Of a stretch of DNA of 64,000 nucleotides, positions 22,001-34,770 are shown in pieces; position 1 is the first letter of the stretch; each line of letters begins with the position of its first letter. Position numbers and translations under genes: made by a program. The notes below the pieces were generated by a model. That model did no database searches and was not told the DNA's origin. It saw nothing but the letters and a program-made list of their open reading frames with translations. The stretch comes from Jacaranda mimosifolia (lineage: Eukaryota; Streptophyta; Magnoliopsida; Lamiales; Bignoniaceae), in contig CM032128.1 in assembly GCA_018894105.1 (NCBI GenBank), forward strand, positions 15,853,001 through 15,917,000, written 5' to 3'.

Positions 22001-22500
22001 NNNNNNNNNNNNNNNNNNNNNNNNNNNNNNNNNNNNNNNNNNNNNNNNNNNNNNNNNNNNNNNNNNNNNNNNNNNNNNNNNNNNNNNNNNNNNNNNNNNN
22101 NNNNNNNNNNNNNNNNNNNNNNNNNNNNNNNNNNNNNNNNNNNNNNNNNNNNNNNNNNNNNNNNNNNNNNNNNNNNNNNNNNNNNNNNNNNNNNNNNNNN
22201 NNNNNNNNNNNNNNNNNNNNNNNNNNNNNNNNNNNNNNNNNNNNNNNNNNNNNNNNNNNNNNNNNNNNNNNNNNNNNNNNNNNNNNNNNNNNNNNNNNNN
22301 NNNNNNNNNNNNNNNNNNNNNNNNNNNNNNNNNNNNNNNNNNNNNNNNNNNNNNNNNNNNNNNNNNNNNNNNNNNNNNNNNNNNNNNNNNNNNNNNNNNN
22401 NNNNNNNNNNNNNNNNNNNNNNNNNNNNNNNNNNNNNNNNNNNNNNNNNNNNNNNNNNNNNNNNNNNNNNNNNNNNNNNNNNNNNNNNNNNNNNNNNNNN
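22001..22500. other. Assembly gap (500 N)
   Basis: Exactly 500 undetermined bases, suggesting a conventional gap size rather than a measured one. The GC-rich array runs into it on the left and AT-rich DNA follows on the right. ORFs spanning it are artefacts. Confidence 0.98.
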
Positions 22501-25040
22501 TTGTTAACCATCTCGCCTGCAACTGATATAAGTAAAGATAACGATGCACATATATATTTATTCTCAAGCCTCCAAAACTTAATATGGCTCTCAAGCCTCA
22601 TCTCCTGTACTCTTTGCTTACTAAACTTAATATTGATTTTTTTGCTCACTTATGTTATTTATTTAAAACCATTACATTATTTTGTTCAAAATAATTGAAA
22701 AAATTTATTTGTTTAAAATTATTAAAATAATATTGTTAGGATAAAATTTTAGATTTTATTTTTATTTAAATTATTTATTTTTATTAATAAATAAATTTAA
22801 TTTTTTTTATTTATGTATACACACATCAAGGTCTCACAGGGCTCAAACTCTAGATCTCACACATTTTGACTTATTTATTTTTTATTAATTAATAAATTTA
22901 ATGAAATTAGTTTAAATTAGGGCTTGTTTGTTTATGAATTGGAGCATTTTGTCAAAATATTTTAGAAAAATTATTTTTTGGAAGTGGGGTTGGAGAATGT
23001 TATGGTTATTCATTTGTATTTTGGATGGTAGATGGAAAATGAATTAGGAAAAAATTATTTATTTATTTATTTGTATTTTAGGAGGGACAAGATATATCAA
23101 TAACTTTTTTATTGGGTTGATAGAGTGAAATTGACATTTTAAAATTACTATTGTTAGTATGATATTTTTAGATATTATTTTTATTTTTAAATTATTTATT
23201 TTAGTTAATAAATATTTTTTTTTTTGTATTTAATAAATATATTCAACTTAATCTAATTAAATTATTTTAAATTTGATTATTTTTTAATATTAGTGAGATG
23301 TAATTTAAAAACAAAATCATATTTAATTAAGAGATGGATTTGATTTTTCTTTTTCTTTTATAATTAATAAATATGTTTAACTAAATTTGATTAAATTAAT
23401 TTAGATATGTTGATGATTTTAAATTTTTATTTTTTTAATTCAACTTCAATTAAAAGATTATTTAATATTTAAAAAAATTATTAATAAAATTATTTAAATT
23501 TATTCTGAGTAATTTAAATAATATTAAGGTTAAATCCCCATGTTAAAGTTACAAATAAGTCCAGGGGTATTTTTCTCTGAAAAATAATAAAAATAACTTT
23601 TGAAGGATATTTTTGAATTTTAATATAAATTTTCAACCGATGTCTACGAATTTATTAAGAATGCTAACAGTTCTTCAAAAATTTAATTAAATATATGGGG
23701 ATAAAAAATAATTTTATTAAACTTATAACTATATTACTAAGTTTATATTACAATGTCATGAGTATTTCAAAAGAATTTCAAAATTTCCAACTATATTAAA
23801 GTTATACAAGTTGATCAATTTCAAAACAATTTGTGTTAATTAAGTGTAGAAAATTTTCAATAAATGCATGTTCAAACTGTCCACATCAATATACCATTCG
23901 TACAAAATATTTTAGTTTTTAAAATAAAATTGATTATACATAAAGACAAAAGTTTTTAGAATTTATAAATAATTTTTCTAAAATCTTTTTGTTAAAAAAC
24001 AATGTCCTAATAAATAATAACAAAGAATAGAATTAAATTTTTAACCTCCGTAATAATACTTCATAATTCATCTTGTAATATCGGATAAAACAAATAATGT
24101 TTGTATATACTATTTATACACAAAATGGAGGGAGGAGCAAAAATTTGGAGGTAATAAAAATAATAATAGGGGAATTCATTTTTGGAGGGAAACTTATTTT
24201 TTTGAAGGAAATATAATATGTAGACCAACTAATTCTTAAGAAAAACTTGTTCAGGTCCATAAAAGTTAATAATCATTATATTTAATAATATACTTTAAGT
24301 TAATACTTTTTTTTACACTATATTAGACTGCAAAAGTTATTTTCATTTTAGCAATTTATATAGTAAAACGTACACACAATTAACATATAGATATCTATAA
24401 GTTATAAAAATCTTTAACTGACTAATACAATGATTAAAAAAATGAAATGTAACATTAACAACCCTAACTTTATGGGCCATTTTCTTTTCATTAAGTATTA
24501 TGATAAACTATATTTCTTTCTTTTCTTTTGCTATTCAGGTATGTAACCTTTAACTATTTGTTTAAAGTAGTTTCTAGAATTTTTCTAAAAGAATATTGTA
24601 ATAAATTATAAAAAAAAATATTAAAATTTTAAGCACCAAAATTTATAAGTCCAAATTATATGTTGTTTAACTATTTTAATTTTTAACTATAATAGAAAGT
24701 CATTTAATAATTTAAAAAATCATATGTCAATTCATCATATCATCTAAGATAAAAGAAATTAAGTTTGCTATAAATTATTTATACAAAAACAATGGAGCTA
24801 AATTTTAGAGGAATCGAAAAAAATGAAGAGAATTCATTATTATTAGATGGAATCAAATTTTTGGAAGAAATCAAGTTAAATTATTATGTCAAACTAATAA
24901 TAAAAACAATTCTTAACATTTTTAATGGGCCAAATTTTGGAGGAATACAAAGTTGGAGGGAAACAAAATTGCATTGCCATCCAAATTCATTAAATAAATT
25001 TATACATATGTATAAAATAAGAATATATGAAATAATGAGA

Positions 25041-25243
25041 AATGATAAATTTATATATGTATAAAATGAGAAATATATGATAAATCTTCTTTAAATTTTA
25101 TTGAAATTTGTATATATGTATATAAGTATGAGAAATAAAAAATAATGATAAATTTATATATGTATAAAATGAGAAATATATGATGAATCTTCTTTAAATT
25201 TTATTGAAATTTATATATGTGTGTGTAAATATATGTGTGTGTA
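25041..25243. repeat. 103-bp tandem repeat, about two copies
   Basis: The anchor 'aatgataaatttatatatg' occurs at 25041 and 25144. The units share 'ataaaatgagaaatatatga' and 'tcttctttaaattttattg'. A TG/TA microsatellite-like stretch follows (25225-25250). Confidence 0.85.
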
Positions 25244-25399
25244 TATTTATTGAAATTTACACTTGGGGTCTTATTTTTCCATATTACTAGTATAAATAAT
25301 TTTTTCAAATACTTGGTTAATTAGGTTTTGATTTTTGAATTCTAAATATAGACTTGGAATTACACAAATTTTCAAAATTCAAAAAAAGAGAAATGGGAG

Positions 25400-25600
25400 A
25401 TTAGATTCATCTAGGAATATGATTTCTTCTTCTCTTTTTTACTCTTTCTTATGAATTCTGTGATGTTTAATGTTTTAAATTATTCATGCTTTGTTTGACG
25501 ATTAATTCATGAAATAATTTTGCTTTTCTAGAATAATGGTTGAATTATTCGAATAGATTGCTTCCTGAGTTTTCTTTTGTAATTTTATGAATTGATGTGT
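25400..25600 (+). repeat. Dispersed repeat, inverted partner near 41.8 kb
   Basis: 'ttattcatgctttgtttgac' and its surroundings (25411-25600) match the reverse complement of about 41780-41935. Shared segments include the 'ggaat.(t/g)(a/g)tttc' and 'aattcatga' stretches. Nature unknown; non-coding. Confidence 0.55.
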
Positions 25601-25687
25601 TATTATTTTTATTATGTGCTTTTACCCATTTGATTATCTAATTAATATTTGAATGCAAGTTTAAATCTTGAAAATCTTGAAAAAGTT

Positions 25688-26281
25688 TGCTACCAGAAAT
25701 GTACAGAGAAGTAGGAGGAACCACAAGGCACGACTCATGTTGTGCAACAACACTGTTCACTCTAAGAATCCACCTAAGAGTTTAGAGTAACACAATAAGA
25801 TTTCTATTCTTAGAAACAAGCCAAAGGCTTAAAATATGATCTGTATATTTTCAAAATAGTCTTCTCATACGATTACAAGAGGTGACCTTATAAAACTTGG
25901 AACAACCTTTCAAGCATATGATGAATTCTAAGGTAATACACACTTATCATGACCTAGAAAATGTAAAAATTAATAAGTTTAGCTAAGAAATATTAAATAA
26001 AAGTGTAAATGACTCAATAACCAAGAAACAAAGTGAAAAGAACCATTAAAATTGGTATGGATTCAAGTGCCTCTTGATATTCTCGAAAGTAGCTACAATA
26101 GCATACAATCTAGTAGTCCTCAGTGATTTCATCATAACTCTTTGTAGAAAAATATTTTCAAAAATCGTTTGTTGCATCAGAAACTAGACACCCATGGCTT
26201 TCTAATGATATATGGTTCACCACCTAGTTCATTCATAATAAAATCATTTTATTCGAAGAAGTTGTCCAAAAATCTATCACA
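25688..26281 (-). repeat. Probable 3' LTR of element E
   Basis: Minus-strand sequence begins TGTGATAGATTTTTGG just beyond the pol end. It contains a possible TATA motif (TTTTATAAGG, near 25888-25900). A TG..CA boundary near 25688 is a guess. No partner LTR or convincing polypurine tract is available, so the limits are approximate. Confidence 0.4.
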
Positions 26282-26406
26282 ATACCTGGCAATTGATTCT
26301 AAGTGCACCAATTGATATAACATCTTTAGACATGATTTTCTTACACAAATAGCTATTTTTCTCACAAGGACTTGCATTTTCATCCCATAATTCATCTTGA
26401 ATTATA

Positions 26407-27411
26407 TCGGTGTCATTCTCTCTCGGTTGGAAAAGACTCACCTTGAGTATCGATCAAACTCATCTTCAATATAATGAGAAAGATCTAAGATCTTGAAGGC
26501 TGTCGAAACTCCATAATCACTGAGCAATTTAATTTTATATACATTCTCACCAGTTCTTTGCAGAACCTTGAAGGACCATCAACTTTAGGTTGTAATTTTC
26601 CATGATGACCATGAGGAAAATGATTTTTCCAGAGATAAATCCAAGCTAAGTCACCTTCCTTGAAAGCTGCCGACTTTTGATGCTTGTTAGCAATTTTTTG
26701 ATACTTCTCATTGTGATTGAAAATTTATTGCTAAACCTACTCATGCAACTTCTTGATGTACTTAGCATGATCTTATCCATCACTACTAAAGTGTTGAGTA
26801 ATTGAAAGTGGAGCCAAATCTAATGGAGTAATAAGATTGCTACTATAGACTAATTGAAAAGGGCTATTTCCGGTTGTTTGGTTAGAATATTGATTATAAG
26901 CAAATTTAGCTTGAGTCAAACCATATCCCATTGATGAATATTTTTACTAACCAAACTTCTCAGAAGATTTTCCAAGCTTTTATTAACAACCTACATTTGG
27001 CCATCAGTTTGGGGATGATGAGAAGAATTAAATTGAAATTTAGTTCTAAGCTTTCTCCAAAGTATGTGCAAAAAATGACTCATAAGCAATAAATCCTGAT
27101 ATGAAATAATGTTCTTTGGAATGCCATGAAGTCTCACAATTTCTTTAAAATAAAGATCACCAACATGTGCGGTAAGCAAAGTCTTGGTGCAAGGAACAAA
27201 ATGTACCATTTTGGAGAACTGATTGACAACCACAATTAGAATCTTTTTTTCTTTGAGTGCGAGGCAAACCAACCACAAAATCCATACTCACATCTTCCCA
27301 AGGAGGTGCTAGAATTGGCAATGGAGTGTACAAACCAGTATTTTGCTTATGACTCTTAACAATGTGACAAGTTCTACACCTCCCAAGATAATGTTTGACA
27401 TCTCTTTCCAT
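26407..27411 (-). pseudogene. pol: Element E integrase, broken
   Basis: Minus strand from 27411 reads 'CRTCHIVKSHKQNTGLYTPLP', the end of the HHCC zinc finger. The core follows: 'PWEDVSMDFVVGLPRTQ' with the first catalytic Asp, then 'VVNQFSKMVHFVPC' in another frame. The canonical 'SDRD' second-Asp block reads 'SYQDLLLMSHF'. 'HHPQTDGQM' is the Glu region. The distal end near 26407-26580 encodes a 'GPFKVLQRTGENVYKIKLL' and 'GVSTAFKILDLSHY' tail typical of chromovirus integrase C-termini. Several frame changes. Confidence 0.8.
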
Positions 27412-27699
27412 CCTAGGCTAATAAAAGTTTTTTGAATAAGTTCAAAAGTTTTATCTCTCCCAAAATGTTTAGCAAGACCTCCATTATGTGCTTCAAAAAT
27501 AATTACTTATCTTAGAGAACAATCTAGGCCACATAGCAATTTATCTTTAAAAAGAAAACCATCTTGAATCAATAAATGATTAAATGAATCCTTCAAGCAT
27601 TCTTCCTAAATCTTACCAAAGTATGGATCATCTTTGTAGAGATCTTTAATTATCTCAAGACCAAAGACTTTTACTTGTAAAGTGAATAGCAAAGAATGT

Positions 27700-28150
27700 C
27701 TTTGGTTAAGAGCATCCGCCATGCAATTAAGAACACTAGATTTATGCTTGATTACAAAATTGAAAGCTTGTAGGTACTCAACCTACTTAGCATGCCGAAA
27801 ATTCAATTTTTGTTGAGAATTCAAGTACCTCAATGCCTCATGATCGAGTAGAGAACAAACTCCTTATGTAAAAGATAATTCTACCGATGATTCAAAGCAC
27901 GAATAATAGCATAGAACTCCTTGTCACAATCAGAGTAATTACTATGAGAGTTGTTCAACATTTCACTAAAAAAAGCAAAGGACTTGTCTTCTTGGCTAAG
28001 AACAACACCAATTCCCGCATTTGAACTGTCACAATCAACTTCAAAAACCTTTTCATAATCTGGTAACTGTAAAATTGGCGCTTCAATAACCATTTTCTTA
28101 AGAAGATCAAAGCTCCTTTGTGCATTTTCTGTCTATTTGAAACTGTCACC
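27700..28150 (-). pseudogene. pol: Element E RNase H
   Basis: ORF 27881-28093 reads 'APILQLPDYEKVFEVDCDSSNAGIGVVLSQ' and 'SNYSDCDKEFYAIIRALNHR'. This is the Ty3/gypsy RNase H N-terminal half with the catalytic Asp in 'EVDCDSS' and the Glu in 'DKEFYAI'. The downstream half is frameshifted, with recognisable 'YLNSQQKLNF' coding near 27800. Confidence 0.82.
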
Positions 28151-28830
28151 GCTCAACTTAGTAATAGGTGTTATTATAGTGCTATAGTTTTTGATAAATC
28201 TGCGATAGAAGGAAGCTAAGCCATGAAAACTCCGAATATCATGATTGGATTTAGGAGTTGGCCAACTTAGAATTGCCTTAACCTTATTCCAATCCATCTC
28301 TATATCTTCTAAAGAAACAACACAGCCTAAGAATACCAGGCTTGTTGAAAAAATATGACACTTCTTCAAGTTTGCATATAACTTTTGCTCTCTTAGTACT
28401 TGAAATACTTGTCAAAAGAGATTCAAATGTTCCTCCAGGCTATAGCTATAGATAAGAATGTTATCAAAATAAACCACAAAAAACTTCCTTATGAAAGGTT
28501 TAGAAATATGGTTCATTAGACACATGAATGTAGAAGATACATTAGAAAGATCGAATAGCATAACAACCACTTGTAGAGACCATCTCTTGTTTTGAAAGTT
28601 GTTTTCCATTTATCTCTAAGTTTCATGCGAATTTGATGATAACCACTTGTAAGATCAATCTTAGAGCCAATTTTGAAACCTTCAAGTTGATCAGGAAGAT
28701 CATCAAGATGAGGGATAGGAAAGAGGTACTTGATAGTGATTTTATTTACCACCCTACTATCAATACACATGCGCCAAGAACCATCCATTTTTGGCACAAG
28801 TAGAGCTGGCACAACACATGGGCTTTTGCT
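28133..28830 (-). pseudogene. pol: Element E reverse transcriptase, catalytic motif altered
   Basis: Minus strand encodes '[28 protein letters not shown]', '[19 protein letters not shown]' and 'FVVYFDNILIYSYSLEEH', followed by '[14 protein letters not shown]' and '[13 protein letters not shown]'. The catalytic Y-F-D-D box reads Y-F-D-N (around 28458-28472), which would inactivate the polymerase. Order and motifs are those of Ty3/gypsy RT. Confidence 0.88.
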
Positions 28831-28833
28831 TTC

Positions 28834-29500
28834 CTACACAAAGCCTTTAGTTAAAAGCTCATCAATTTGTTGTTGCAACTCTTCAAGCTCTTTTGGACCC
28901 ATTCTATAGGCTGCCTTATTTGGAAGAGAAACACAAGGAATTAAATCAATGCAATGTTGAATTTCTTGTATTGGAGGGAGTCCAGGTGGAATTTTGTTTG
29001 GGTACCACATTCTAAAATTCCTGCAGTATCGGCTGTACCTGCCCTGGGACAGCATGACCCTCCTTATTTTCTTCAAGAACAACCAAAGCAAAAGCCTCAA
29101 TATACTCACCAAACACCTTGCCCACTTGAGATTTAGAGAGCAAATTATTTCCTTCCCCTTTCGAAGGCTTAGGTTCACTACCCATCTTGGATGGCCTTAA
29201 AATAATTTTTTCACTATCTTTGGCAAAAGAATAAGTGTTTTTGAAACCATTATATAAAGTTCTCCTGTCATATTACCAAGGTATACCAAGTAGCAAATGA
29301 CAAGCATCCATTGAAGCAAAAGTAGACCAAACCTTATCTTTTATTTACCAATAGAAAATTAAATAAGACATCTTTTATTTACTTTTACCGCATTCTCATT
29401 GTAAAGCCAAGATAACTTCCTCTATCAATGATGACATTACAAACTTTTCCATAAGAAGTGTACCTTGTGTGGAAAATGCGGAGCCAAGAATCGTCTTCTA
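28834..29500 (-). pseudogene. pol: Element E protease-RT linker region, broken
   Basis: Near 29200-29330 the minus strand encodes 'MDACHLLLGIPW' and 'NGFKNTYSF', a conserved gypsy segment downstream of the protease. ORF 28834-29178 overlaps the N-terminal RT approach, with 'GLPPIQEIQHCIDLIPCVSLPNKAAYRM' and 'ELEELQQQIDELLTKGFV'. Protease active-site sequence was not identified with confidence. Confidence 0.7.
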
Positions 29501-29549
29501 GATAGGTGGTACTGATGCTGCATCGAATAACTAAAGATCCTCCATGATC

Positions 29550-30488
29550 TTCATAAATTTTAATTAGTATTTAGAAAGTAAGATTTTTGGGTTGTTATGC
29601 TTTGGACATGCTAATTTGCTTGGAGAACGAAGGAAGAGAGAGAATCTATTATGCATATTATGCATTGGGTTTCTGTTTAATTCTGCTTGTACTCTATTCG
29701 GGAAGCAATGAGGATGGAGAACTTCTATTTTTTGAATTGATATTATTTACATTCTGGTATAATCATGTTTCTAATTGTGATGTCTTGCTTGTTGATAAAT
29801 ATGTTGAATTGTTGCTTCCTTAACAATTTTTTCTAAATGTGCTATGACTACTGTACGTCGTGCATCATTTGTTACTAATTTCTACTGAGTGTAACAGATC
29901 GTTATTGTTGTTATCGATTGTTATCGTATCTTATTGATTGTTATTATTTGTATACCATTTATGTTCTATTATGGGAGCAACCCCACTTATTAAGTCTTTA
30001 GGACTTACCCCCTTTTGTTATCTTTTATTCTCTTTCTAGACAGGTTTTAATAAAGGTTGAGGGCTTGTGGCGTGCCTGAGAGAACTTATGTTTTGTAATA
30101 GATTTTGTGCTAAGCTTGTATATATAGATTACACCTAATCTAGACATCTAAACTTGAGAACATATGTAAATGCTGAAGTTTGAACTAGTGGCCCCTTAGA
30201 TGATTATCTTTTGAATTGTATACTAAGTTTGAACTAGTGATTATGCGTGTACGTCTCTGTTACAAATGACAGTTGAAGACTTAGTTCTAGAAATTGTATG
30301 ATGATTTTGTATTTCCTTGTGGGATGTTAGATAGTGCTTTGTAACAGTAAGTTGGGATAAATTATTTTTGTTTGTTGTGTTGCTATTTAAATTGAATTTT
30401 GGAGGTATGTATTTGGTTTAAATTATTATGGATAAGACTAGAATAACTCCTCAGCCCGAAGCAAGCACCTCCTAGGCAGGACGCTAGA
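29550..30488 (+). repeat. 5' LTR of element D, internally deleted
   Basis: The first 33 bp ('ttagtatttagaaagtaag..') match the start of the 3' LTR (34160 onward). From about 29584 the sequence jumps to match 38560-39427 ('ttatgcatattatgcatt', 'tactctattcggga', 'gaagttt gaactagtgg'). About 2 kb of LTR is therefore missing here. The 78-codon ORF at 29587 is within this repeat and is not a gene. Confidence 0.75.
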
Positions 30489-30490
30489 GG

Positions 30491-30503
30491 TGGTATCAGA
30501 GCC
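30491..30503 (+). other. Primer-binding site of element D
   Basis: TGGTATCAGAGCC, the exact initiator tRNA-Met complement, just after the end of the 5' LTR. Confidence 0.85.
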
Positions 30504-33500
30504 TAGATTTTTGATGACCTAGGTTACTATGGGAATAATTTTTGTTATTGGAATAGATGGGTTTACTAGAGATTAAACTCGAATTGGGAATCGTCTAGGA
30601 TATAAACACTTGGAATAAGGAAAACTTGAGCTATGCTAGGATCTGATCCTAGCATATAATTCTTAGAATGTGAAATTTTTGGGCAGGTAAATATGAGGTT
30701 TGATTGTGGAATTAAATGGGATATGAACCTTTAAGATAATGCTCGACATTAAACAGGTGAAAGGTTATGATTGGGGTGGTCAACTAGTGTATAACCTCTT
30801 ACTTCTACTATGTTAGGCATATAACATATGGTTATTAATAAGAATGATGATGTTGGAATTATGGCATTATGTGAGCAATATTCATTAAGGTTGAATCTAA
30901 TAAGTAGATGACTATTTGGGAAAAATTAAATTCAGTATATAGAGAGTTACTTTAGAAATCAACATGGTGTAAGCAACATTCGTGGAAGTTTTATCAGATA
31001 GCAGATGGTCATTCTAGGAAGATACGTATTTAGGTTAGTAAATGATTAGCCTAGGATGAGCAAATTCTAGCCAGTGCTTATGAATGAGAATTAGATTGTG
31101 TATATACACAGGAAAAAAAGATTACTGCGGGAAGGAATGTATTTGGGAAATAAATGAATGATTATTAGGGATGAGTGATGTTTGACCTATCTGTATAATT
31201 GAAATCTAAACGGTATGTTCATATTGACAAGGAATATGATGATAGGAAATTGTGACCATGGGCTATGGAAATTAAGAAAATAACCAGTGTATGATTCGGT
31301 ATTCTAGTGATGTTAAGCACGGGACTCTTTGAATTTTAAAGGTGAAATTTGGGGAAATATTTCAGGTTTAGATGTATTTTACGAGATTTCAGATTTACAA
31401 GTTGAGGATTATCCTAAATAGAGTTACATTTGATGATTTAAAAGGTCATATGGATAGGTTAATATTTGATAAATCTGTATGGTGTGATTTAAATGACATA
31501 GTTCGTTCGGGACTAATTGTCGGCAACAATGGAGTTATGAAGATCAACTAAACGAAGGTTGGAAGAATATAAAAGGATACAGATCAGTGACATAATGGAA
31601 TGCAGTTCTCAAACTTGAGGATATAGAAGATGCATGGACCAATACTTGAAACGAAAATGCGTACCCATGAATAATGAACTAAAGAATCATGAGGTGTGCC
31701 AATCGGAGAAATGGTAAAGCTGCGCACATATGCAAACTAGTGTTTAGTTTAGCTCAGTAAGTAGAATATGATGAACGTTTGGTTATAACAACAATATACT
31801 AGATTCAATAAGTTTTACCCAACGTGAATTAAATGTTAGCTAGATTGATTGACAGTTTAAATATTCTCTAGAACTACTAAGCACTAATTCATATGTATGA
31901 TGATAATATTATGTTTGAGTCTTGTATATAAATAAAATTGTATCTTGTATATCATATATGTTGATTTGAGTTCTAAGAGATCTTGAGTAAATCAAACTTG
32001 AGCTTGTCTGATAAGGCCATGAATCATGGTACAATAGGGTATGACACCGCTAGAACATCCTAAAATGTGAAGGTGATCCTATATCGACTAAATTATTGTA
32101 GATGGTCATCAATCAACGAAACTAATACACTCAAAAACCACTATGATGATGCTTTTATTAGAAATATCTCGTGGGAAAAAGTGAAGATGATGTTAGACCT
32201 TATTTCCCCCTGCTAGTAGATCCGAAAATAGGAAGTCTTGTGGCATAAAATTTATTGCAGTGAGAGGACAAACCTTATAACCATATTGATGCGCAAATGA
32301 GGATTAGTAATCTTGAGAGTACAATAAAAACCATATGAAGGATAACCTTGAGGAATTTCTAGAATTTTAACCCTCAATCACTAAAAGGATTAAGCAATGA
32401 CGAGAAAATTTGAGTATTGAGAAAACGTGATGAACAAAGGAATTGAGTATTTGCTTACTTTTAGGAGAGATCTTACATCACTGATAAGGATTGGTAGAAT
32501 AATAGTAAGTTCTCGACGAAACCCATCAAGTTTCAGAAATTGGGATATCTTTTTCCTCATAAGCTATTTAATCTAATGCATGTGTTTGAAGTTGTTTAAA
32601 ATCGAAGATAAGGAAATGATACTATAGAATGGGAAACTTGAGGAGAATGTGGGCTAGGAACTACCTTTTACTTGTAATATAGATACTATGAGTTACGATA
32701 ATGTGGTTGGGAATGGTTTATAAGGATCTTGTGGAAACCTTTAAATCATTTGAAGTTGAGGAATGAACCATACTACATCTGTGTTTGGCATCACGAACAT
32801 TAGGGATTAATTCCATCAGAATTAAGGCTATTGTCAATCGAACATGTCCATAAAATGTATTAAAGGTACAAAAGTTTATTGGGTTCGTCCAATTGATGCT
32901 AAAGGTGTATCCAGGGCTTTTCCTAAAATAATAAGGTTCCCTAGTGAAGTTTGCTAAGAAAGATCATTGATTTAAACAAAAGGAGTTTCGGGATTTAGGA
33001 GACAAACAATCATGGTGCCATTCTTACCTTTCTTTGGGAAATCTAAGGAAACGCCAATATGCCTATATCTTGAGAAGAACAATTGTTCATGAGAGAATGG
33101 TTACTTTAATGAAATAAAGATGCTACCTAAGGATGCAGGAAGAGAAATTTTCAGTGAATATAAATGTACCAATAGGTATGATTTGGGTAGAAATTGGATT
33201 GACAAACACTCTAAGTTTGAAAATGAAATTACTGTATTCAGTGGTTGGCGAAATAAGTGAAGGATAAGTATCACAAGGATGGGAAACTTGGATCTTAGAT
33301 ATAGAAACTAGTGATTTAACTCGGAAATAAGTTGAAATGTGAATTGCTCAAGCCAGAATAAGTAAGTTGAGGAACTCAAGCCAATAAGCTGAAAAGGATA
33401 AATGGAAATAGTTAGTTGAGAGTACTATAAGTTTTGAACATTAGAAACGAGTTTGATCCCATATATTTTTGACTATATATCTCAGATGGGACCTAAGTAG

Positions 33501-34134
33501 CAGCAGATGGATTGTTTGCGGCTGTATCTAGTATGTATAGTCTTTGTGAGCCTATAGTCAGATGCATGGAAATATACAAACTTGTGGTGTAAATGATCGT
33601 TTATTGCTTTAGTTGTTTTGTGATTTATTAAATAGCAGCATGTACTATATCAGGGTGCAATGGAGAACCTTATAGGTATTGAAATGACATATGATGATGT
33701 GCATACAAGGTGTACTCAATTACAAAAAAGCATAAAGCATTCAGTGATATCATGGGATCACCAATGAGGTTTAAAATCCCTTTTCAGGATAGTTTAGTTA
33801 CTTCCTATAAGCCCAATTGTGGAGATGAAGGGAAAACTTTAAGTGATAACGAATAGCGAAACCATGGATTATGTGATTATTAGTCAAACTTAGAAATATA
33901 AGGTGGCACTAGTGCCTTTGTAAAGATGGATATGTTGATATAAGGAATAACGAAAGGAAGAGATTCTTGAGGTCTTAGCGAAATAAGTATTACTAGAAAT
34001 TGGAGGAAGTGTATTGTGACAATAGGAGAAATCCACATGTGATTAAGGCAACGAGGGAACAAGGGTGTTATATGCGCCAGTATTAACCGAAGTTCTTCCA
34101 GTCAAAGATGAGAATTTTGGGACTAGATTCTTTT
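30504..34134 (+). pseudogene. Interior of element D, heavily decayed gag-pol
   Basis: No ORF above about 60 codons is recognisable on the plus strand. Only the far end can be read. Around 34020-34130 the plus strand gives 'RNPHVIKATREQ' and 'MRQY.PKFFQ', resembling the '..WRN..VEEATWE..MR..YP.LF' tail of chromovirus chromodomains. The rest is saturated with stops, consistent with old methylation-driven decay. The interior is shorter than a normal gypsy interior, so deletions are likely. Confidence 0.5.
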
Positions 34135-34145
34135 AAGAGAGAGAT
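34135..34145 (+). other. Polypurine tract of element D
   Basis: AAGAGAGAGAT immediately precedes the LTR start TATAACACCCC. Confidence 0.55.
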
Positions 34146-34770
34146 TATAACACCCCTAAATTAGCATTTTAGAAAGTAAGATTTTAAAAAATTAAAATAT
34201 TAATTTGACAAATTTTGGGGCTCAAAATATAAATAGGAAATGACAAAATTGTAAGAACTTTGAATGTTTTGGGGGTTAATTTATAAATAGTTTCGTTCAA
34301 TTGGGTTAATGCTAGACACTTATAAGTTCAGGGGCTTAATTGAGAAATGGGGAAAACTTTTGGGGGTCATTTTGTAATTCTGGAAATTTTCCACATAAAT
34401 AGCTATCCCCCCCAATTTTTATCAGATTTCCTCCATGCAACCTTAGCCATCTCCTGTGGCAATTCCACTCTGATGATGGCCAAAACCTAAAACTAAACCA
34501 GCTATTAGCTTCCTCTCGTCGTCGTGAACACAACTATACCCACAACACCCTCAATCAGCCAGTAAATCATTACAAATTACAAAACCAAGGCAGAGTAGCA
34601 GTGGTGGTGGCAGGTTACCAGATTTTGGTGACTGGAGCTTAGGTATGAGTAATGGGTTTTGACAGGTTCAGCTAAAGGAACACAATAGTAGCTTCAATTT
34701 TAGGAATAGACCATTGGTGGAGGAGTAATTGAGGAAGAACAAAGCAGTGGTGTTGGTGGCGCGGTAGCGG

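Larger units (their letters stand above)
22501..25687. other. AT-rich intergenic DNA, no genes
   Basis: Very AT-rich with poly-A/T runs and short repeats; a 'ctattgttag.at' segment near 22731 recurs near 23151. The only ORF of note (24792-25064, 90 codons) is made of low-complexity Lys, Asn and Ile and resembles nothing known. A 103-bp tandem repeat lies at 25041-25240 and a dispersed repeat at 25400-25600. Confidence 0.6.
25688..29549 (-). mobile_element. Chromovirus-type Ty3/gypsy element E, truncated
   Basis: Minus-strand order from right to left is protease-RT linker, RT, RNase H, integrase, the gypsy order. A probable 3' LTR lies at the left end (about 25688-26281). Gag, PBS and the 5' LTR are absent: the element stops near 29549 where the LTR of element D begins. 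Integrase peptides such as 'NQFSKMVHFVPC', 'RLHGIPKNI' and 'HHPQTDGQM' are typical of plant chromoviruses of the Reina/Tekay type. Stops and frameshifts throughout. Confidence 0.8.

Noticed and set aside
21686..22698. Long ORFs across 22001-22500
   Set aside because: They consist mostly of undetermined bases; the flanking peptides derive from the GC-rich repeat and AT-rich DNA.
24792..25064. 90-codon ORF
   Set aside because: Low-complexity AT-rich translation, overlapping the start of a tandem repeat.
29587..29823. 78-codon ORF with hydrophobic stretch
   Set aside because: Within the 5' LTR of element D; the matching 3' LTR frame (38580 onward) is not open.
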